Assembly: GCA_039555135.1 (NCBI GenBank)
Contig: CP114179.1
Location: 1,364,001-1,428,000 of the forward strand
Direction: 5' to 3'
Origin: Phycisphaeraceae bacterium D3-23
GTDB taxonomy: Bacteria; Planctomycetota; Phycisphaerae; Phycisphaerales; Phycisphaeraceae
Length of the DNA stretch: 64,000 bases
Positions 27,437-37,454 of the stretch are shown in pieces. The position numbers and the translations under genes were made by a program. The notes under the pieces are model-generated. The model was not told the DNA's origin. It saw nothing but the letters and a program-made list of their open reading frames with translations, and did not search any database. How positions within the stretch are numbered: the stretch's first letter is position 1; each line of letters starts with the position of its first letter.

Positions 27437-27509
27437 ACGAGCCGCGACCGTGAGGGAGCGGGGCTGGCGAGTTGGCGGGTCGCCCCGCTCCCTAACGGTC
27501 GCGGCTCGT
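27437..27509. repeat. 27-bp-arm palindrome 'GAGCCGCGACCGTNAGGGAG'
   Basis: Arms 27437-27463 and 27483-27509 are reverse complements with one mismatch. The right arm supplies the end and stop codon of the gene at 27492. Confidence 0.88.
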
Positions 27510-27872
27510 CGTTGGGTTCCTCTGCGGTTCGCTGGGGGGACTGCCGGGGCTACTTCCGGGGGAACTTCCGGGGGCGGGGGCGCTTCCGGGGGTGACGATC
27601 TTGATCTTGGCCGGTTCGTAGAGGAAGGCGTCGGGGAGGGTCAAAGTGACCATGTCGTTGACCACGGCTTCCGGGGCCGGGAGGGCGAGCACGACCGGGG
27701 GCGTGGCCTCCGCCTGCGCTGCCGCTTTGGCCTCGGCCTTCGCGGCCAAGCTCGCCTTGATCTGGGCCTTCTTGCGGCGGTGCAGGTCGCGGTAGTAGTG
27801 CGGGTGGCGGGCGCGGAACTGCCGCTGGCGTTCGAGGTTGGACACGGGGGCTTGGTTGCGTACCACAGGCAT
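27492..27872 (-). CDS. Small conserved-looking protein with Pro/Gly/Ser tail
   Basis: 126 residues. The N-terminus reads SNLERQRQFRARHPHYYRDL followed by HRRKKAQIKASLAAKAEAKA, a basic helix reminiscent of short planctomycete proteins with the R-H-P-x-Y-Y-R motif. The middle is Ala-rich. The C-terminal 35 residues are low-complexity Pro/Gly/Ser (PGSSPGSSPG) built from CTTCCGGGGG repeats, and the last residues (TTSRDR) plus the stop lie in the palindrome at 27437-27509. Function unknown; possibly DNA-binding. Confidence 0.6.
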   Translation of the reverse strand: MPVVRNQAPVSNLERQRQFRARHPHYYRDLHRRKKAQIKASLAAKAEAKAAAQAEATPPVVLALPAPEAVVNDMVTLTLPDAFLYEPAKIKIVTPGSAPAPGSSPGSSPGSPPSEPQRNPTTSRDR

Positions 27873-28038
27873 ACTTACCCAATCGGCACAACCCTACCCC
27901 GGCTTAACCCGTCGGTTCGGCCGGATGCACGGGGGGCGAGGCGTCTGGGACGAGGGTTTTAGTGGCCAACCACGCGTTTTTGCGGTTACAGACGGGTGCT
28001 GCGGCTCCCAGAACACCGCGCCGCTTCAAACGGCGCGG

Positions 28039-28144
28039 GCGCAGCGTTATGCGGCGCGGGCGCAGCCCGGCGCTGCGCCGGCGCAGCGTTATGCGGCGCG
28101 GGCGCAGCTCGGCGCTGCGCAGGCGCAGCGTTATGCGGCGTCGG
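28039..28144. repeat. 42-bp tandem repeat, about 2.5 copies
   Basis: GCGCAGCGTTATGCGG begins at 28039, 28081 and 28123, exactly 42 bases apart, with GGCGCTGCGCC-like hairpins inside each unit. The 27873-28190 gap holds no other feature. Open frames through it are products of the repeat. Confidence 0.85.
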
Positions 28145-28190
28145 GGTGCCGCGCGCTCGGGGCCGGGCGGGTAGACGACCGTGCCGTCGG

Positions 28191-28925
28191 CTACTCCAGC
28201 AGCTCTTCGATCTGGTGGCGCAGGGTTTCCTGCAGGTTGTCGTCGCTGCCGGTGATCACCTCGACGACCGTGCCGTCGCGGTCGATGAGGATGAAGGTCG
28301 GCAGCCCTTGCACGCCGCAGGCGGTTTTCAGGTCGTCCGAGCCGTAGGTGAACGTGTAGGTGTAGCTGTGCTCGGCGGCATAGGCGCGGGCGGCGTCGGG
28401 GGTGTGGGTGAGCTGGCCTTCGTCGAACTCGGAGACGTTCGCGCCGATGACGACCAGTCCCCTGCCGGCCCACTCCTCGTGGAGGGCCTGCATGACCGGC
28501 GAGGTCGCCAGGCACGGGCCACACCACGACGCCCAGAAATCCAGGAGGACGACCGAGCCCTTCAGGGATTCAGGGGTCAGCGTGTTGCCGGCGATATCGT
28601 TCAGTGAGAAGGCGGGCACCGGCTTGCCGATGAGCGTGTCGGGGTCGGCCACGGCGTCTGTGTTCTCGTCGCGATACACACGGACGGGCCCGGACCCGCT
28701 GTAGCGGGAGAAGCTGGGGCCGTCCGCCGGCGGGGAGGGGCGCTCGCCTTCCAGCGTGCGTGCGACTTGCGCGGGCTGGGTATCGGTGGCTTGTTGTTCG
28801 GCGTGGTCTGGCGTGGGAGCGCCGGCGTCGGCCGGGTCGTGTGCGGCGGGTTCGGATCGGACGCAGCCCGACAGCGCGGCCGCCGCGATGAGAGACGTGA
28901 GGAGGGTGATCGAGGCGAGACGCAT
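28191..28925 (-). CDS. TlpA-like thioredoxin lipoprotein
   Basis: 244 residues. A lipoprotein signal (TLLTSLIAAAALSG then Cys) leads to a low-complexity linker and, from about residue 97, a thioredoxin-fold domain: GKPVPAFSLNDIAGNTLTPE, VVLLDFWASWCGPCLATSP with the W-C-G-P-C redox site, and VQGLPTFILIDRDGTVVEVI with the cis-proline. It should reduce or exchange disulfides outside the cytoplasm while anchored by lipid. A second TlpA-type protein lies at 58654. Solitary gene. Confidence 0.9.
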   Translation of the reverse strand: MRLASITLLTSLIAAAALSGCVRSEPAAHDPADAGAPTPDHAEQQATDTQPAQVARTLEGERPSPPADGPSFSRYSGSGPVRVYRDENTDAVADPDTLIGKPVPAFSLNDIAGNTLTPESLKGSVVLLDFWASWCGPCLATSPVMQALHEEWAGRGLVVIGANVSEFDEGQLTHTPDAARAYAAEHSYTYTFTYGSDDLKTACGVQGLPTFILIDRDGTVVEVITGSDDNLQETLRHQIEELLE

Positions 28926-29036
28926 GCGGGGCCTTTCGAGGTGGCGGGTCAGGGGGTTGGGGGGTAAGGGGGTGGCGCAAGCATCGTACGCCGGTGTCTA
29001 GAGTAACTTGCGTCGATCTTGGGCGGGTTGTCTTGG

Positions 29037-29164
29037 CTCCCTCCCCCTCGGAGGGGGAGGGCTGGGGTGGGGGTCGGCAGCTGGACCCGCTGCAACACAG
29101 GGCCCAACGTGATTCCCAAGGCAGACCCTCCCCCCAACCCCCTCCCTCCGGGCAGGGAGGGGGA
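29037..29164. repeat. Inverted repeat of CCCTCCCCCTCGGAGGGGGA type
   Basis: Arms 29037-29074 and 29124-29164 (CTCCCCCTCGGAGGGGGAGG and its diverged complement CCTCCCTCCGGGCAGGGAGG). This unit is widespread in unrelated bacterial genomes. The rest of the 28926-29359 gap contains GTTCCGGGGGTTCC repeats near 29305 and no gene. Confidence 0.85.
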
Positions 29165-29359
29165 GCCGGAACAAGGCCGACCATTCTGCCAGTTGCTCTA
29201 GTCATACACGCTATGGCACGCACTTTTTCCGACGCGATCGGAAACTTTTTGGCGGGCCTCTCCTTGTGGACCTTCCCGGCGACGCGGCCGGCGGGTGGCC
29301 GGGGGTTCCGGGGGTTCCAGGGACTAGGCCTCGGGCAACAAGGACGCCAAGAGGCGTGT

Positions 29360-30880
29360 CTAGTCGAGGTCCGGCGGGGCCCAGTCCGGGATGCCGCCGG
29401 CTTGCTGCTGGGCGTGGAACCACTCGTGGTACGGGTGATAGTCCAGCAGCGGCGCGTCTTCGTTGACCATGTGGGGGCGGACGGACTCCCACCAGGCGTC
29501 GTAGGCGGCGCGCATCTCGGCGGCGATGTCGGGGTGCTGGTCGATGACGTTGGTCCGCTGGCCCGGGTCGGCGTCGATGTCGTAGAGCGCATCGCCAGTC
29601 CCGTTGAGCACATCGCCCGCCTCGTAGCGCCAGCGCTCGCTGCGCACGGCGAACCGTTTGTATCGCATCGCTTCGGGGTCGGTGTTGCCCCGGCCCCAGT
29701 TGCCCGGTGCGCCTTCCTTGGCCCAGCGGCCGAGGTGGAAGAAGGTGTAGCGGTCTTCCCAGGTGGCGTCGGGGTCGGTGAGCAGCGGGAGCATGTTGCG
29801 GCCGTCCAAACCCTCGGGCACGTCGGCCCCGGCGATCTGGGCGAGGGTCGGGAAGTAGTCGATGTGGCGGAGCATCGTGTCGATGTCGCGGGCCGCCTCC
29901 AGCTGCCCCGGCCAGCGCCAGAAGCTGGGGACGCGCGAGCCGCCCTCGTGGTGCGAGCCCTTCATGCCGAGCATGCCGGCCGAGTAGTCCCCCATCGCCG
30001 AGCCGTTGTCGGACATAAAGATCAGCAGCGTGTTGTCGGCGAGGTCCCACTCGTCGAGCTTGTCGAGAAGCACGCCCATGTTGTCGTCGATGTTTTCGAT
30101 CATGCCGTAGAACCCGACGCGGCGATCTTCATCGGTGTGTTGTTGGTAGTAGGGCTTGTAGTCATCCGGGCAGATGAACGGGCCGTGGGGCGCGTTGGTG
30201 GTGATGTAGGCGAAGAAGGGTTCGGCTTCGTTTTGGCTTTGCTCGCGGATCCAGCCCAGGGCCTGGTGGAAGAAGACGTCGGTACAGAAGCCCTGGGTGC
30301 GGACGAACGAGCCGTTGTGCCGGATGACGGGGTTGAAGTATTGGTTGTCGGGCGCATCGGCGCACGAGCCGGGGTAGGCCTGCCCGATGCCGCCGCCGCC
30401 GTGGATAAAGACTTCTTCGAAGCCGCGGCTGCCGGGCTGGTAGGGCTCTTCATCGCCCAGGTGCCACTTGCCGAAGATGCCGGTGGCGTAGCCGGCGTCT
30501 TGCAAGGACTGCGCGATCGTGCGGGACGTTAGCGCCATGCGTTCGCGTTCGAGGATGGTGTGGGTGACGCCGTTGCGGAACGGGGCCATGCCGGACATGA
30601 GCGCGGCGCGGGTCGGGGCGCAGGTGGGGCTGACATGGAAGTCGGTGAGTCGGGTGGATTGAGAGTGAAGCTGGTCGAGGTTGGGGGTGCGGAGGTAGGG
30701 GTGGCCGTGGCAGGCGAGGTCGCCGTAGCCCTGGTCGTCGGTGATGACGAGGATGATGTTGGGGCGCTGGCCGGCAAGCGGGTGGTCGGCCGCGTCGTCG
30801 GTGGGTTGTGTGTCGGCGGTCGTGGCGCCGTAGGCGAGAGTAGACAGACACAGGATCAGGCAGGCGATGAGTCTTGGCAT
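29360..30880 (-). CDS. Arylsulfatase-type sulfatase, secreted
   Basis: 506 residues with a signal peptide (MPRLIACLILCLSTLAYG). Formylglycine sulfatase: RPNIILVITDDQGYGDLACH carries the metal-binding Asp pair, SPTCAPTRAALMSGM holds the C-A-P-T-R formylglycine signature, and IFGKWHLGD and MSDNGSAMGDYSAG follow. The intact frame contrasts with the broken sulfatase at 813. It probably desulfates algal or other polysaccharides in the periplasm. The sulfatase-maturating enzyme is not in the window. Start chosen at 30880 because the signal peptide begins there; the frame is open to 31051 but upstream sequence looks non-coding. Confidence 0.93.
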   Translation of the reverse strand: MPRLIACLILCLSTLAYGATTADTQPTDDAADHPLAGQRPNIILVITDDQGYGDLACHGHPYLRTPNLDQLHSQSTRLTDFHVSPTCAPTRAALMSGMAPFRNGVTHTILERERMALTSRTIAQSLQDAGYATGIFGKWHLGDEEPYQPGSRGFEEVFIHGGGGIGQAYPGSCADAPDNQYFNPVIRHNGSFVRTQGFCTDVFFHQALGWIREQSQNEAEPFFAYITTNAPHGPFICPDDYKPYYQQHTDEDRRVGFYGMIENIDDNMGVLLDKLDEWDLADNTLLIFMSDNGSAMGDYSAGMLGMKGSHHEGGSRVPSFWRWPGQLEAARDIDTMLRHIDYFPTLAQIAGADVPEGLDGRNMLPLLTDPDATWEDRYTFFHLGRWAKEGAPGNWGRGNTDPEAMRYKRFAVRSERWRYEAGDVLNGTGDALYDIDADPGQRTNVIDQHPDIAAEMRAAYDAWWESVRPHMVNEDAPLLDYHPYHEWFHAQQQAGGIPDWAPPDLD

Positions 30881-31117
30881 GGCTGTGGCCCTCAAGCGGT
30901 TAGAAATCGGTGAGTTTCTTTGCACGTTGTTCGTCTGCGTCTGCTTGCCGCCGCGGGGTTGTCGTGGCTGGGTCTCGCCCAGGCCCGGCAGGCACAGACG
31001 CCGTTCCGGGCATCGTACACCGCCCGATCGGTCTGGCACCCACACGATCACCCCAACACGCCCCAGGTCGACCCGCGCCGATACCGAGCCGGATCGGTGG
31101 GCTACACTACTGGCACT

Positions 31118-31642
31118 ATGAAACTATCTAACCTCGTACAGACGTTGCAGCAGCACCCCGACGCCGACCTCGCGTTTGTGTTGCCCGATGGCAAGCCCGT
31201 CCCGCCCCATTTCCACGTGACCGAGGTCGGGCGGGTGCGCAAGCAGTTCATCGACTGCGGCGGGACGCCGCGCGACACGGAGAGCTGTGTGTTGCAGGTG
31301 TGGGTCGCGCAGGACGATGACCACCGGCTCAAGGCCGGCAAGCTCGGCATGATCATCGGGCTGGCGAAGGACATCCTGCGAGGCGATGACCTGCCGCTGG
31401 AAGTGGAGTACGACGTGGGCGTGATCACGCAGCTCGCGGTGTCGGCGATCGACGCGAGCGATGGGCTGATCAAGCTGACCCTGGCGGGCAAACACACCGC
31501 GTGCCTCGCGCCGGACAAGTGCGGCGTCGAGGGTGATGCCGAAGGCAGTGGCTGCTGCACGCCCGAGAGCGCCGGCGCGGCCGGCTGCTGCACGCCCGAC
31601 CCGGCGGTCTCGCTGGGTGGCGGGCAGGGCAAGTGCTGCTGA
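31118..31642 (+). CDS. DUF6428 family protein with Cys-pair tail
   Basis: 174 residues. MKLSNLVQTLQQHPDADLAF, then PHFHVTEVGRVRKQFIDCGG and CVLQVWVAQDDD match the DUF6428 family, often found near arsenic-resistance genes. The C-terminus is unusual: EGSGCCTPESAGAAGCCTPD ... GKCC, three Cys-Cys pairs that could hold a thiophilic metal or arsenite. No arsenic gene is visible nearby. Start at 31118; upstream codons in frame lack conservation. Metal binding is inferred from the Cys spacing. Confidence 0.78.
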   Translation: MKLSNLVQTLQQHPDADLAFVLPDGKPVPPHFHVTEVGRVRKQFIDCGGTPRDTESCVLQVWVAQDDDHRLKAGKLGMIIGLAKDILRGDDLPLEVEYDVGVITQLAVSAIDASDGLIKLTLAGKHTACLAPDKCGVEGDAEGSGCCTPESAGAAGCCTPDPAVSLGGGQGKCC

Positions 31643-31696
31643 CGCGGCCACGAGACGCTGAGGGTTGCCGGTCTGTTGCCCTTGCTACTTCCGCCC

Positions 31697-32077
31697 ATGA
31701 GCGTGGCCGACAAACATCCCGCCGGCAGTCCGCTCCGCTGGTGGGGCATACGCTTGCCGTTTTACAACCTCGCGTTGGCCTTCTCGGGCGCCGCAGCATT
31801 CTGCTGCTATCTCCTCGCGATCGCCTTGTTCCGCCCGGACCTGGCGAATGACCCGGAGTTCGATCCGGGCGGCATCGCGGTCCTGATGCAAGCCGTCGGT
31901 TTCTGCTTCGCGATGATCCTGGCCAACGCCTGCTATCTGGCGCTCGGCCCCGGCCTCGAAACGTTGTTGCGCCCCGCCAGGCCGACCCCCTATCGCATTG
32001 TGCTGTTCTGTGCGGGCACGGCGTTTTCCGTCAGCCTGCCCTTCGGCATCCCTCTGCTTGTCGCAATCGGGCTGTAA
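31697..32077 (+). CDS. Hypothetical membrane protein
   Basis: 126 residues with three predicted membrane helices: FYNLALAFSGAAAFCCYLLA, AVLMQAVGFCFAMILANACY and IVLFCAGTAFSVSLPFGIPL. No domain recognised. Start codon 31697 is the likeliest; binding-site support is weak. It follows the DUF6428 gene by 54 bases and could share its transcript. The region after it (32078-32329) holds a solo repeat fragment (CGCGCCCTTCGTGTCTTC near 32130) and no gene. Confidence 0.6.
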   Translation: MSVADKHPAGSPLRWWGIRLPFYNLALAFSGAAAFCCYLLAIALFRPDLANDPEFDPGGIAVLMQAVGFCFAMILANACYLALGPGLETLLRPARPTPYRIVLFCAGTAFSVSLPFGIPLLVAIGL

Positions 32078-32329
32078 CTATCGCCGCCGCTTTGATTCTG
32101 TGCACTGCGGACCGCCTCCCCGCCTCCCCTCGCGCCCTTCGTGTCTTCAGGCCAACCGCTGCTGCCAAGCGATTGCTATCCCGCCCAACCCGACATCGCA
32201 CTTAGGATAGAACCCATCCCAGCCCCGCTATCATCCGTGTGTATCGCGGCTCCATGCCACCGCCTTGTTCCAGACCTCTGTCTTCCCAGCCGCTCTGTGG
32301 TTCATCCCACTCCCGAAGGAGCCCCGCAC

Positions 32330-32797
32330 ATGCCTATCACCCACACGATCCGCGTCGATGCGCCACGCCCCACCGTCTGGCAACACATCGAGGACCCCGA
32401 GTTGCAGAAGGCATGGATGACCGGGCTGCTCTCTAACGAGTTGATCGAGGGCGAAAAGTCCCAGGTCGGCGGGAAGTTCAAGATGGTCATCAAGGAAGGC
32501 CGGAAGGAGCAGACCTATGACGGCGAGATCACCGCGCACGACGAGCCGAATCACCTGGGCGTCGCGTTCTGGGGCGGGCACTTCAAGGGGGTGACGCGCG
32601 TCACCGCCGACTACCACCTGTCGGAAGACAACGGCGGGACCAGGCTCGACTACGTCTGCGACTTCGAGGGGGAGATGGGGTTCCTTATGAAGCTGATGAT
32701 GCCGCTGTTCATGTGCTTCGGCAAGATGCAGCTCAAGAAGATGCTGAAGAAGCTGAAAGAGAACGCCGAGGGCGGCGGGACCACGGCGGCGGCGTAG
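32330..32797 (+). CDS. SRPBCC (START-like) family protein
   Basis: 155 residues. The opening THTIRVDAPRPTVWQHIEDP is the first strand and helix of the SRPBCC fold, followed by KFKMVIKEGRKEQTYDGEIT, LDYVCDFEGEMGFLMKLMMP and an amphipathic C-terminal helix (MQLKKMLKKLKENAEG). The fold forms a deep hydrophobic pocket for lipids or cofactors. AAGGAG is nine bases before the ATG. It precedes ettA by 75 bases with a perfect palindrome between them. Confidence 0.85.
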   Translation: MPITHTIRVDAPRPTVWQHIEDPELQKAWMTGLLSNELIEGEKSQVGGKFKMVIKEGRKEQTYDGEITAHDEPNHLGVAFWGGHFKGVTRVTADYHLSEDNGGTRLDYVCDFEGEMGFLMKLMMPLFMCFGKMQLKKMLKKLKENAEGGGTTAAA

Positions 32798-32828
32798 GGG
32801 GACGATCAATGCACCTTGGCGCGAGGCC

Positions 32829-32846
32829 GGGGGACTTAAGTCCCCC
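32829..32846. terminator. Perfect palindrome GGGGGACTTAAGTCCCCC
   Basis: 18 bases, self-complementary, between the SRPBCC gene and ettA. No T run, so its role as terminator is uncertain. Confidence 0.5.
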
Positions 32847-32872
32847 TGCCCGGGTTCATTTACAATCCCCCT

Positions 32873-34570
<1,698 letters not shown>

Positions 34571-34573
34571 AAG

Positions 34574-35791
34574 ATGAATCAATCTGATATGCATTTTAAC
34601 TTTAAGCCAAACGCGAGAGTAACATTACAGCCAAATGTAAACGAGCCTACCTGCGGATCGACACGGTTTCGCTGGTTCACACATTTCGCCCTCCCATACC
34701 CGATCCCCAGCAAATCTGGGATTCGAGAAATCCGTAGAAAACTGGATTACGATTTTCAAATCGACCTTGCTTGCGGTGTCGATCGACACATAACTCTACC
34801 ACCCTCCGAGAATGCGATTCCAGTCGTTTCGTTGACTAATCGCAAGCAACATGACATCGCGTCCGAAGACGGCACCGATAGTTATCGAGAAGAGCTGCAA
34901 GGCATGGCATATTGTCTTGACACACGCGAATATCCGTCATTGAAAGATTGTCTGTCTGAGCAAGAAGATAAGTTAACCGCTTCGTTTCAATGCTGCCAGG
35001 AGATGATTCATAGCCTCCAAAAGTCCCTCCCTTATACTGTGAATTGGTCGGTTTTTCCACTATCATTCTATGATTGCGGGAGTATCTACTGTGGAGTAGA
35101 TCACTATTGCCCCAATCTAAACAAGTGGGTCCGCGTGGTGGATGGCATGAGCGTCTGTATACCTAGGCGTTTACTCTACCCGACATTCGTGATATCAGAA
35201 ATACTCACTCCACCCAATGAAGTGATGGATTTATGCAATGAACTCTTATGCGAATCGCATGTCGCGCTAATGCGAGATCTGCCTAGATCTGCGGTGATAC
35301 ATGCCTGCACGGCAGTTGAAATGCTTGCCAATCACACTTATGTTTTCTTACGATCCCAACAGCTCCAAGACAAAGGCCTTCCGCTTGATGACGCTAGAGA
35401 GATTGCGGATGATGAAAGAAGAAGCAAGCGAACAGACGAGCGTTTTCTTCTTCATAAAGGCCTGAAAAAAGCAGCTGGTGTATCGCTTCTCGAAGATGAC
35501 AAGGCCCTGTACGACGATTTCGGCAAGTACAAGCAATCTAGGCATAAAATTGCACATGCAGGCGTCTCACCTGTCATGGACGATGCGCGGGCATGCTATG
35601 CATGCGCATGCAGGGTGATCACATGGCTTTGTCAAAAATCTAACATCTCTCATCCGGCATTATCGCCCGATGTAGTAAGCTATATTCCTGGCTTTACGGT
35701 GACGCCTGGCGAAACCTACCGTCTTTCTGATCACGAAACAAAAGTACTGGCACGCTTCCTTACGATCTGCTCAAACAATGAACCAAAGTAA
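34574..35791 (+). CDS. HEPN-like protein, low-GC, unknown function
   Basis: 405 residues, AT-richer than both neighbours. The N-terminal 220 residues have no recognised family. The C-terminal half is helical: SAVIHACTAVEMLANHTYVF, then KYKQSRHKIAHAGVSPVMDD, whose R-x4-H (RHKIAH) matches the catalytic signature of HEPN ribonucleases, followed by ACACRVITWLC. HEPN proteins act in toxin-antitoxin, abortive-infection and CRISPR systems. The stop codon overlaps the next gene by 14 bases. No antitoxin-like gene lies next to it. Defence function is inference from motif and composition. Confidence 0.7.
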   Translation: MNQSDMHFNFKPNARVTLQPNVNEPTCGSTRFRWFTHFALPYPIPSKSGIREIRRKLDYDFQIDLACGVDRHITLPPSENAIPVVSLTNRKQHDIASEDGTDSYREELQGMAYCLDTREYPSLKDCLSEQEDKLTASFQCCQEMIHSLQKSLPYTVNWSVFPLSFYDCGSIYCGVDHYCPNLNKWVRVVDGMSVCIPRRLLYPTFVISEILTPPNEVMDLCNELLCESHVALMRDLPRSAVIHACTAVEMLANHTYVFLRSQQLQDKGLPLDDAREIADDERRSKRTDERFLLHKGLKKAAGVSLLEDDKALYDDFGKYKQSRHKIAHAGVSPVMDDARACYACACRVITWLCQKSNISHPALSPDVVSYIPGFTVTPGETYRLSDHETKVLARFLTICSNNEPK

Positions 35792-36209
35792 ACAAAAGTG
35801 TAGCACCGGGGTCCACCACGTCGCGGTGCGTACGCATGACATGGCCAAGTCGCTGGCGTTTTATACCGGCGCGCTCGGGATGACCGTCGCGGCGGACTTT
35901 GCGTTTGAGGGGATGCGGTTTGTCCATCTGGACACCGGCGACGGCTCGCTGCTCGAACTCGTTGAAGACGGCGAGGCGATCACGCCGGCGGACGAGCGCA
36001 ATGTCCACTGGCACCTGTGCTTCGGGACCGACCGGATCGAGTCGGCGATGGTCGCGGTCGCGGCGGCGGGGATGCCGGTGACGATGCCCGTGACGCCGTT
36101 GGAGCTGAACGACACGTCGGGCGGTACGCCCAGGGCCGTGCACATCAAGGTCGCGTTCTTCACCGGGCCCAGCGGCGAAGTCGTCGAGCTGCTGCAGGAA
36201 TGCGATTAG
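35778..36209 (+). CDS. VOC superfamily (glyoxalase/dioxygenase-fold) protein
   Basis: 143 residues forming one vicinal-oxygen-chelate module: TGVHHVAVRTHDMAKSLAFY, then LGMTVAADF, LLELVEDGEAITPADERNVH, and GPSGEVVELLQECD. The four usual metal ligands are present: His in GVHHVAV, Glu in LLELVE, His in VHWHL, Glu in VVELLQ. This resembles glyoxalase I or methylmalonyl-CoA epimerase-type proteins. The ATG at 35778 lies inside the preceding HEPN-like gene, so translation may be coupled even though composition differs sharply. Confidence 0.85.
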   Translation: MNQSKQKCSTGVHHVAVRTHDMAKSLAFYTGALGMTVAADFAFEGMRFVHLDTGDGSLLELVEDGEAITPADERNVHWHLCFGTDRIESAMVAVAAAGMPVTMPVTPLELNDTSGGTPRAVHIKVAFFTGPSGEVVELLQECD

Positions 36210-36284
36210 GCGGTCAGTTTTCGTACGGGCGGGTGTTCATCCCCGCTACAATCGTGTTTCACTTGAAACGCCAAGGAGCCCGCC

Positions 36285-37364
36285 ATGACGCAATACCAGA
36301 CCCCGCCCCAGCAGCACCAGCCGCAGTTGCAGAAGCCGCCCAAGGGGTGGTTCGCGCGGAACTGGTGGTGGTTCCTCGCGCTGGTCATCGGCGGGCCGAT
36401 CTTCTGCTGCTGCGGCGGCGGCGGGCTGATGACGTACATGGCGTCGCAGAAGATCAACCAGATGATCGAGGACAACCCGGCGTACAAGCAGGCGATGACG
36501 CTGCTCGAAAGCAACCCCGAAGTCGCGCAGGAGCTGGGCACGCCGATCACCGTGCCCGGGGCGATGGAGCTGATGAGCCAGGGCGGCGGGTCCAAGTCCG
36601 TCAGCGTGACCAGCAGCGGCAACAGCCGAACCTTCGACGCCAACATCCCCGTCACCGGCCCCAACGGCAGCGGCACACTCGTCATCGTCGCGGAGGACGC
36701 GACGAACAACGGCACGTGGACATTCAAAGAGCTCTATCTCGAGCTGCCCTCGGGCGAACGGATCGAGCTGGACACATCGTCGTTGCCGGGCGGGCTGCAG
36801 GGCAACAGCGGAGTGGGCGGGAGCAGTTCGATCGGCAACACGGGCGCGACGGCCGAGCTTGGCGAACACTTACCGCGCTCGATCAGCCCGAACTCGGCGA
36901 CGTCCATCGAACCTGAAAAAGACGACGACCCCTGGACCGCGTTCCAGGGCCGACAGGCGAGCATCCTGCAGGGCAATACGGGGAGTGCGCGGACGCAGTT
37001 CCGTGAAGTGACGGCCGTGCCGGGGACACGGCTGATCTATGTGACCCTCGACACCAACGCTGATGGCAGTCTGCTGCAAGAGGCTCGCCAGCACAGCGCG
37101 TCAATCGCTATGCGAGACCAGCGCGGGGGTTTCCACGGGCCAATTGGCTTTGCGTTGTTGCGCGAGGACCAGTCGATGAATCTCTCGCTTCGGCCACGTA
37201 ACACGATCACCGCCGACGACCTGCCGCGCGTCGATGGGGCCGACGTGCTTACGATCTACTTCGAGGCGCCCGTCGGTGTGGCGGTGACAGAATTCGTGCT
37301 GGGCGATCCGATCGGTGAGGCTCATCCGTTTTCGTCGCCGATCCGCGTGACGCCGAAGCGTTAG
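36285..37364 (+). CDS. Coa1-domain membrane protein
   Basis: 359 residues. A Gln/Pro-rich N-terminus and one membrane helix (WWWFLALVIGGPIFCCCGG) precede a Coa1/Tim21-like domain (about 70-165): NPAYKQAMTLLESNPEVAQE, LGTPITVPG, and DANIPVTGPNGSGTLVIVAE. Eukaryotic Coa1 helps cytochrome oxidase assembly; the bacterial members are mostly uncharacterised. The remaining 190 residues are a beta-rich periplasmic or extracellular region of unknown fold. AAGGAG precedes the ATG. The gene stands alone between the VOC gene and pdxJ. Confidence 0.78.
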   Translation: MTQYQTPPQQHQPQLQKPPKGWFARNWWWFLALVIGGPIFCCCGGGGLMTYMASQKINQMIEDNPAYKQAMTLLESNPEVAQELGTPITVPGAMELMSQGGGSKSVSVTSSGNSRTFDANIPVTGPNGSGTLVIVAEDATNNGTWTFKELYLELPSGERIELDTSSLPGGLQGNSGVGGSSSIGNTGATAELGEHLPRSISPNSATSIEPEKDDDPWTAFQGRQASILQGNTGSARTQFREVTAVPGTRLIYVTLDTNADGSLLQEARQHSASIAMRDQRGGFHGPIGFALLREDQSMNLSLRPRNTITADDLPRVDGADVLTIYFEAPVGVAVTEFVLGDPIGEAHPFSSPIRVTPKR

Positions 37365-37404
37365 CTCCTGTGTCGTGTCTGCGGCGCAGGGGCCCGACCC
37401 CTCA

Positions 37405-37432
37405 ACGCGTCGCCCGTTGGGCGGCGGCTAAA
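37405..37432. repeat. Half-copy of the GCCCGTTGGGCGACGG palindrome
   Basis: ACGCGTCGCCCGTTGGGCGG plus CGGCTAAA, matching one arm of 14601, 48717 and 60832. No opposite arm nearby. Confidence 0.85.
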
Positions 37433-37454
37433 CGGAGTTGTTTGCGAACCGCCC

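Noticed and set aside
28039-28144. Possible CRISPR array
   Set aside because: Units are directly contiguous at 42 bases with no unique spacers, and no cas gene is present.
27838-28347. Ala/Gln/Arg-repeat protein frame across the 42-bp repeats
   Set aside because: Protein repetition simply follows the DNA tandem repeat. There is no ribosome site, and the frame runs antisense into the TlpA lipoprotein gene.
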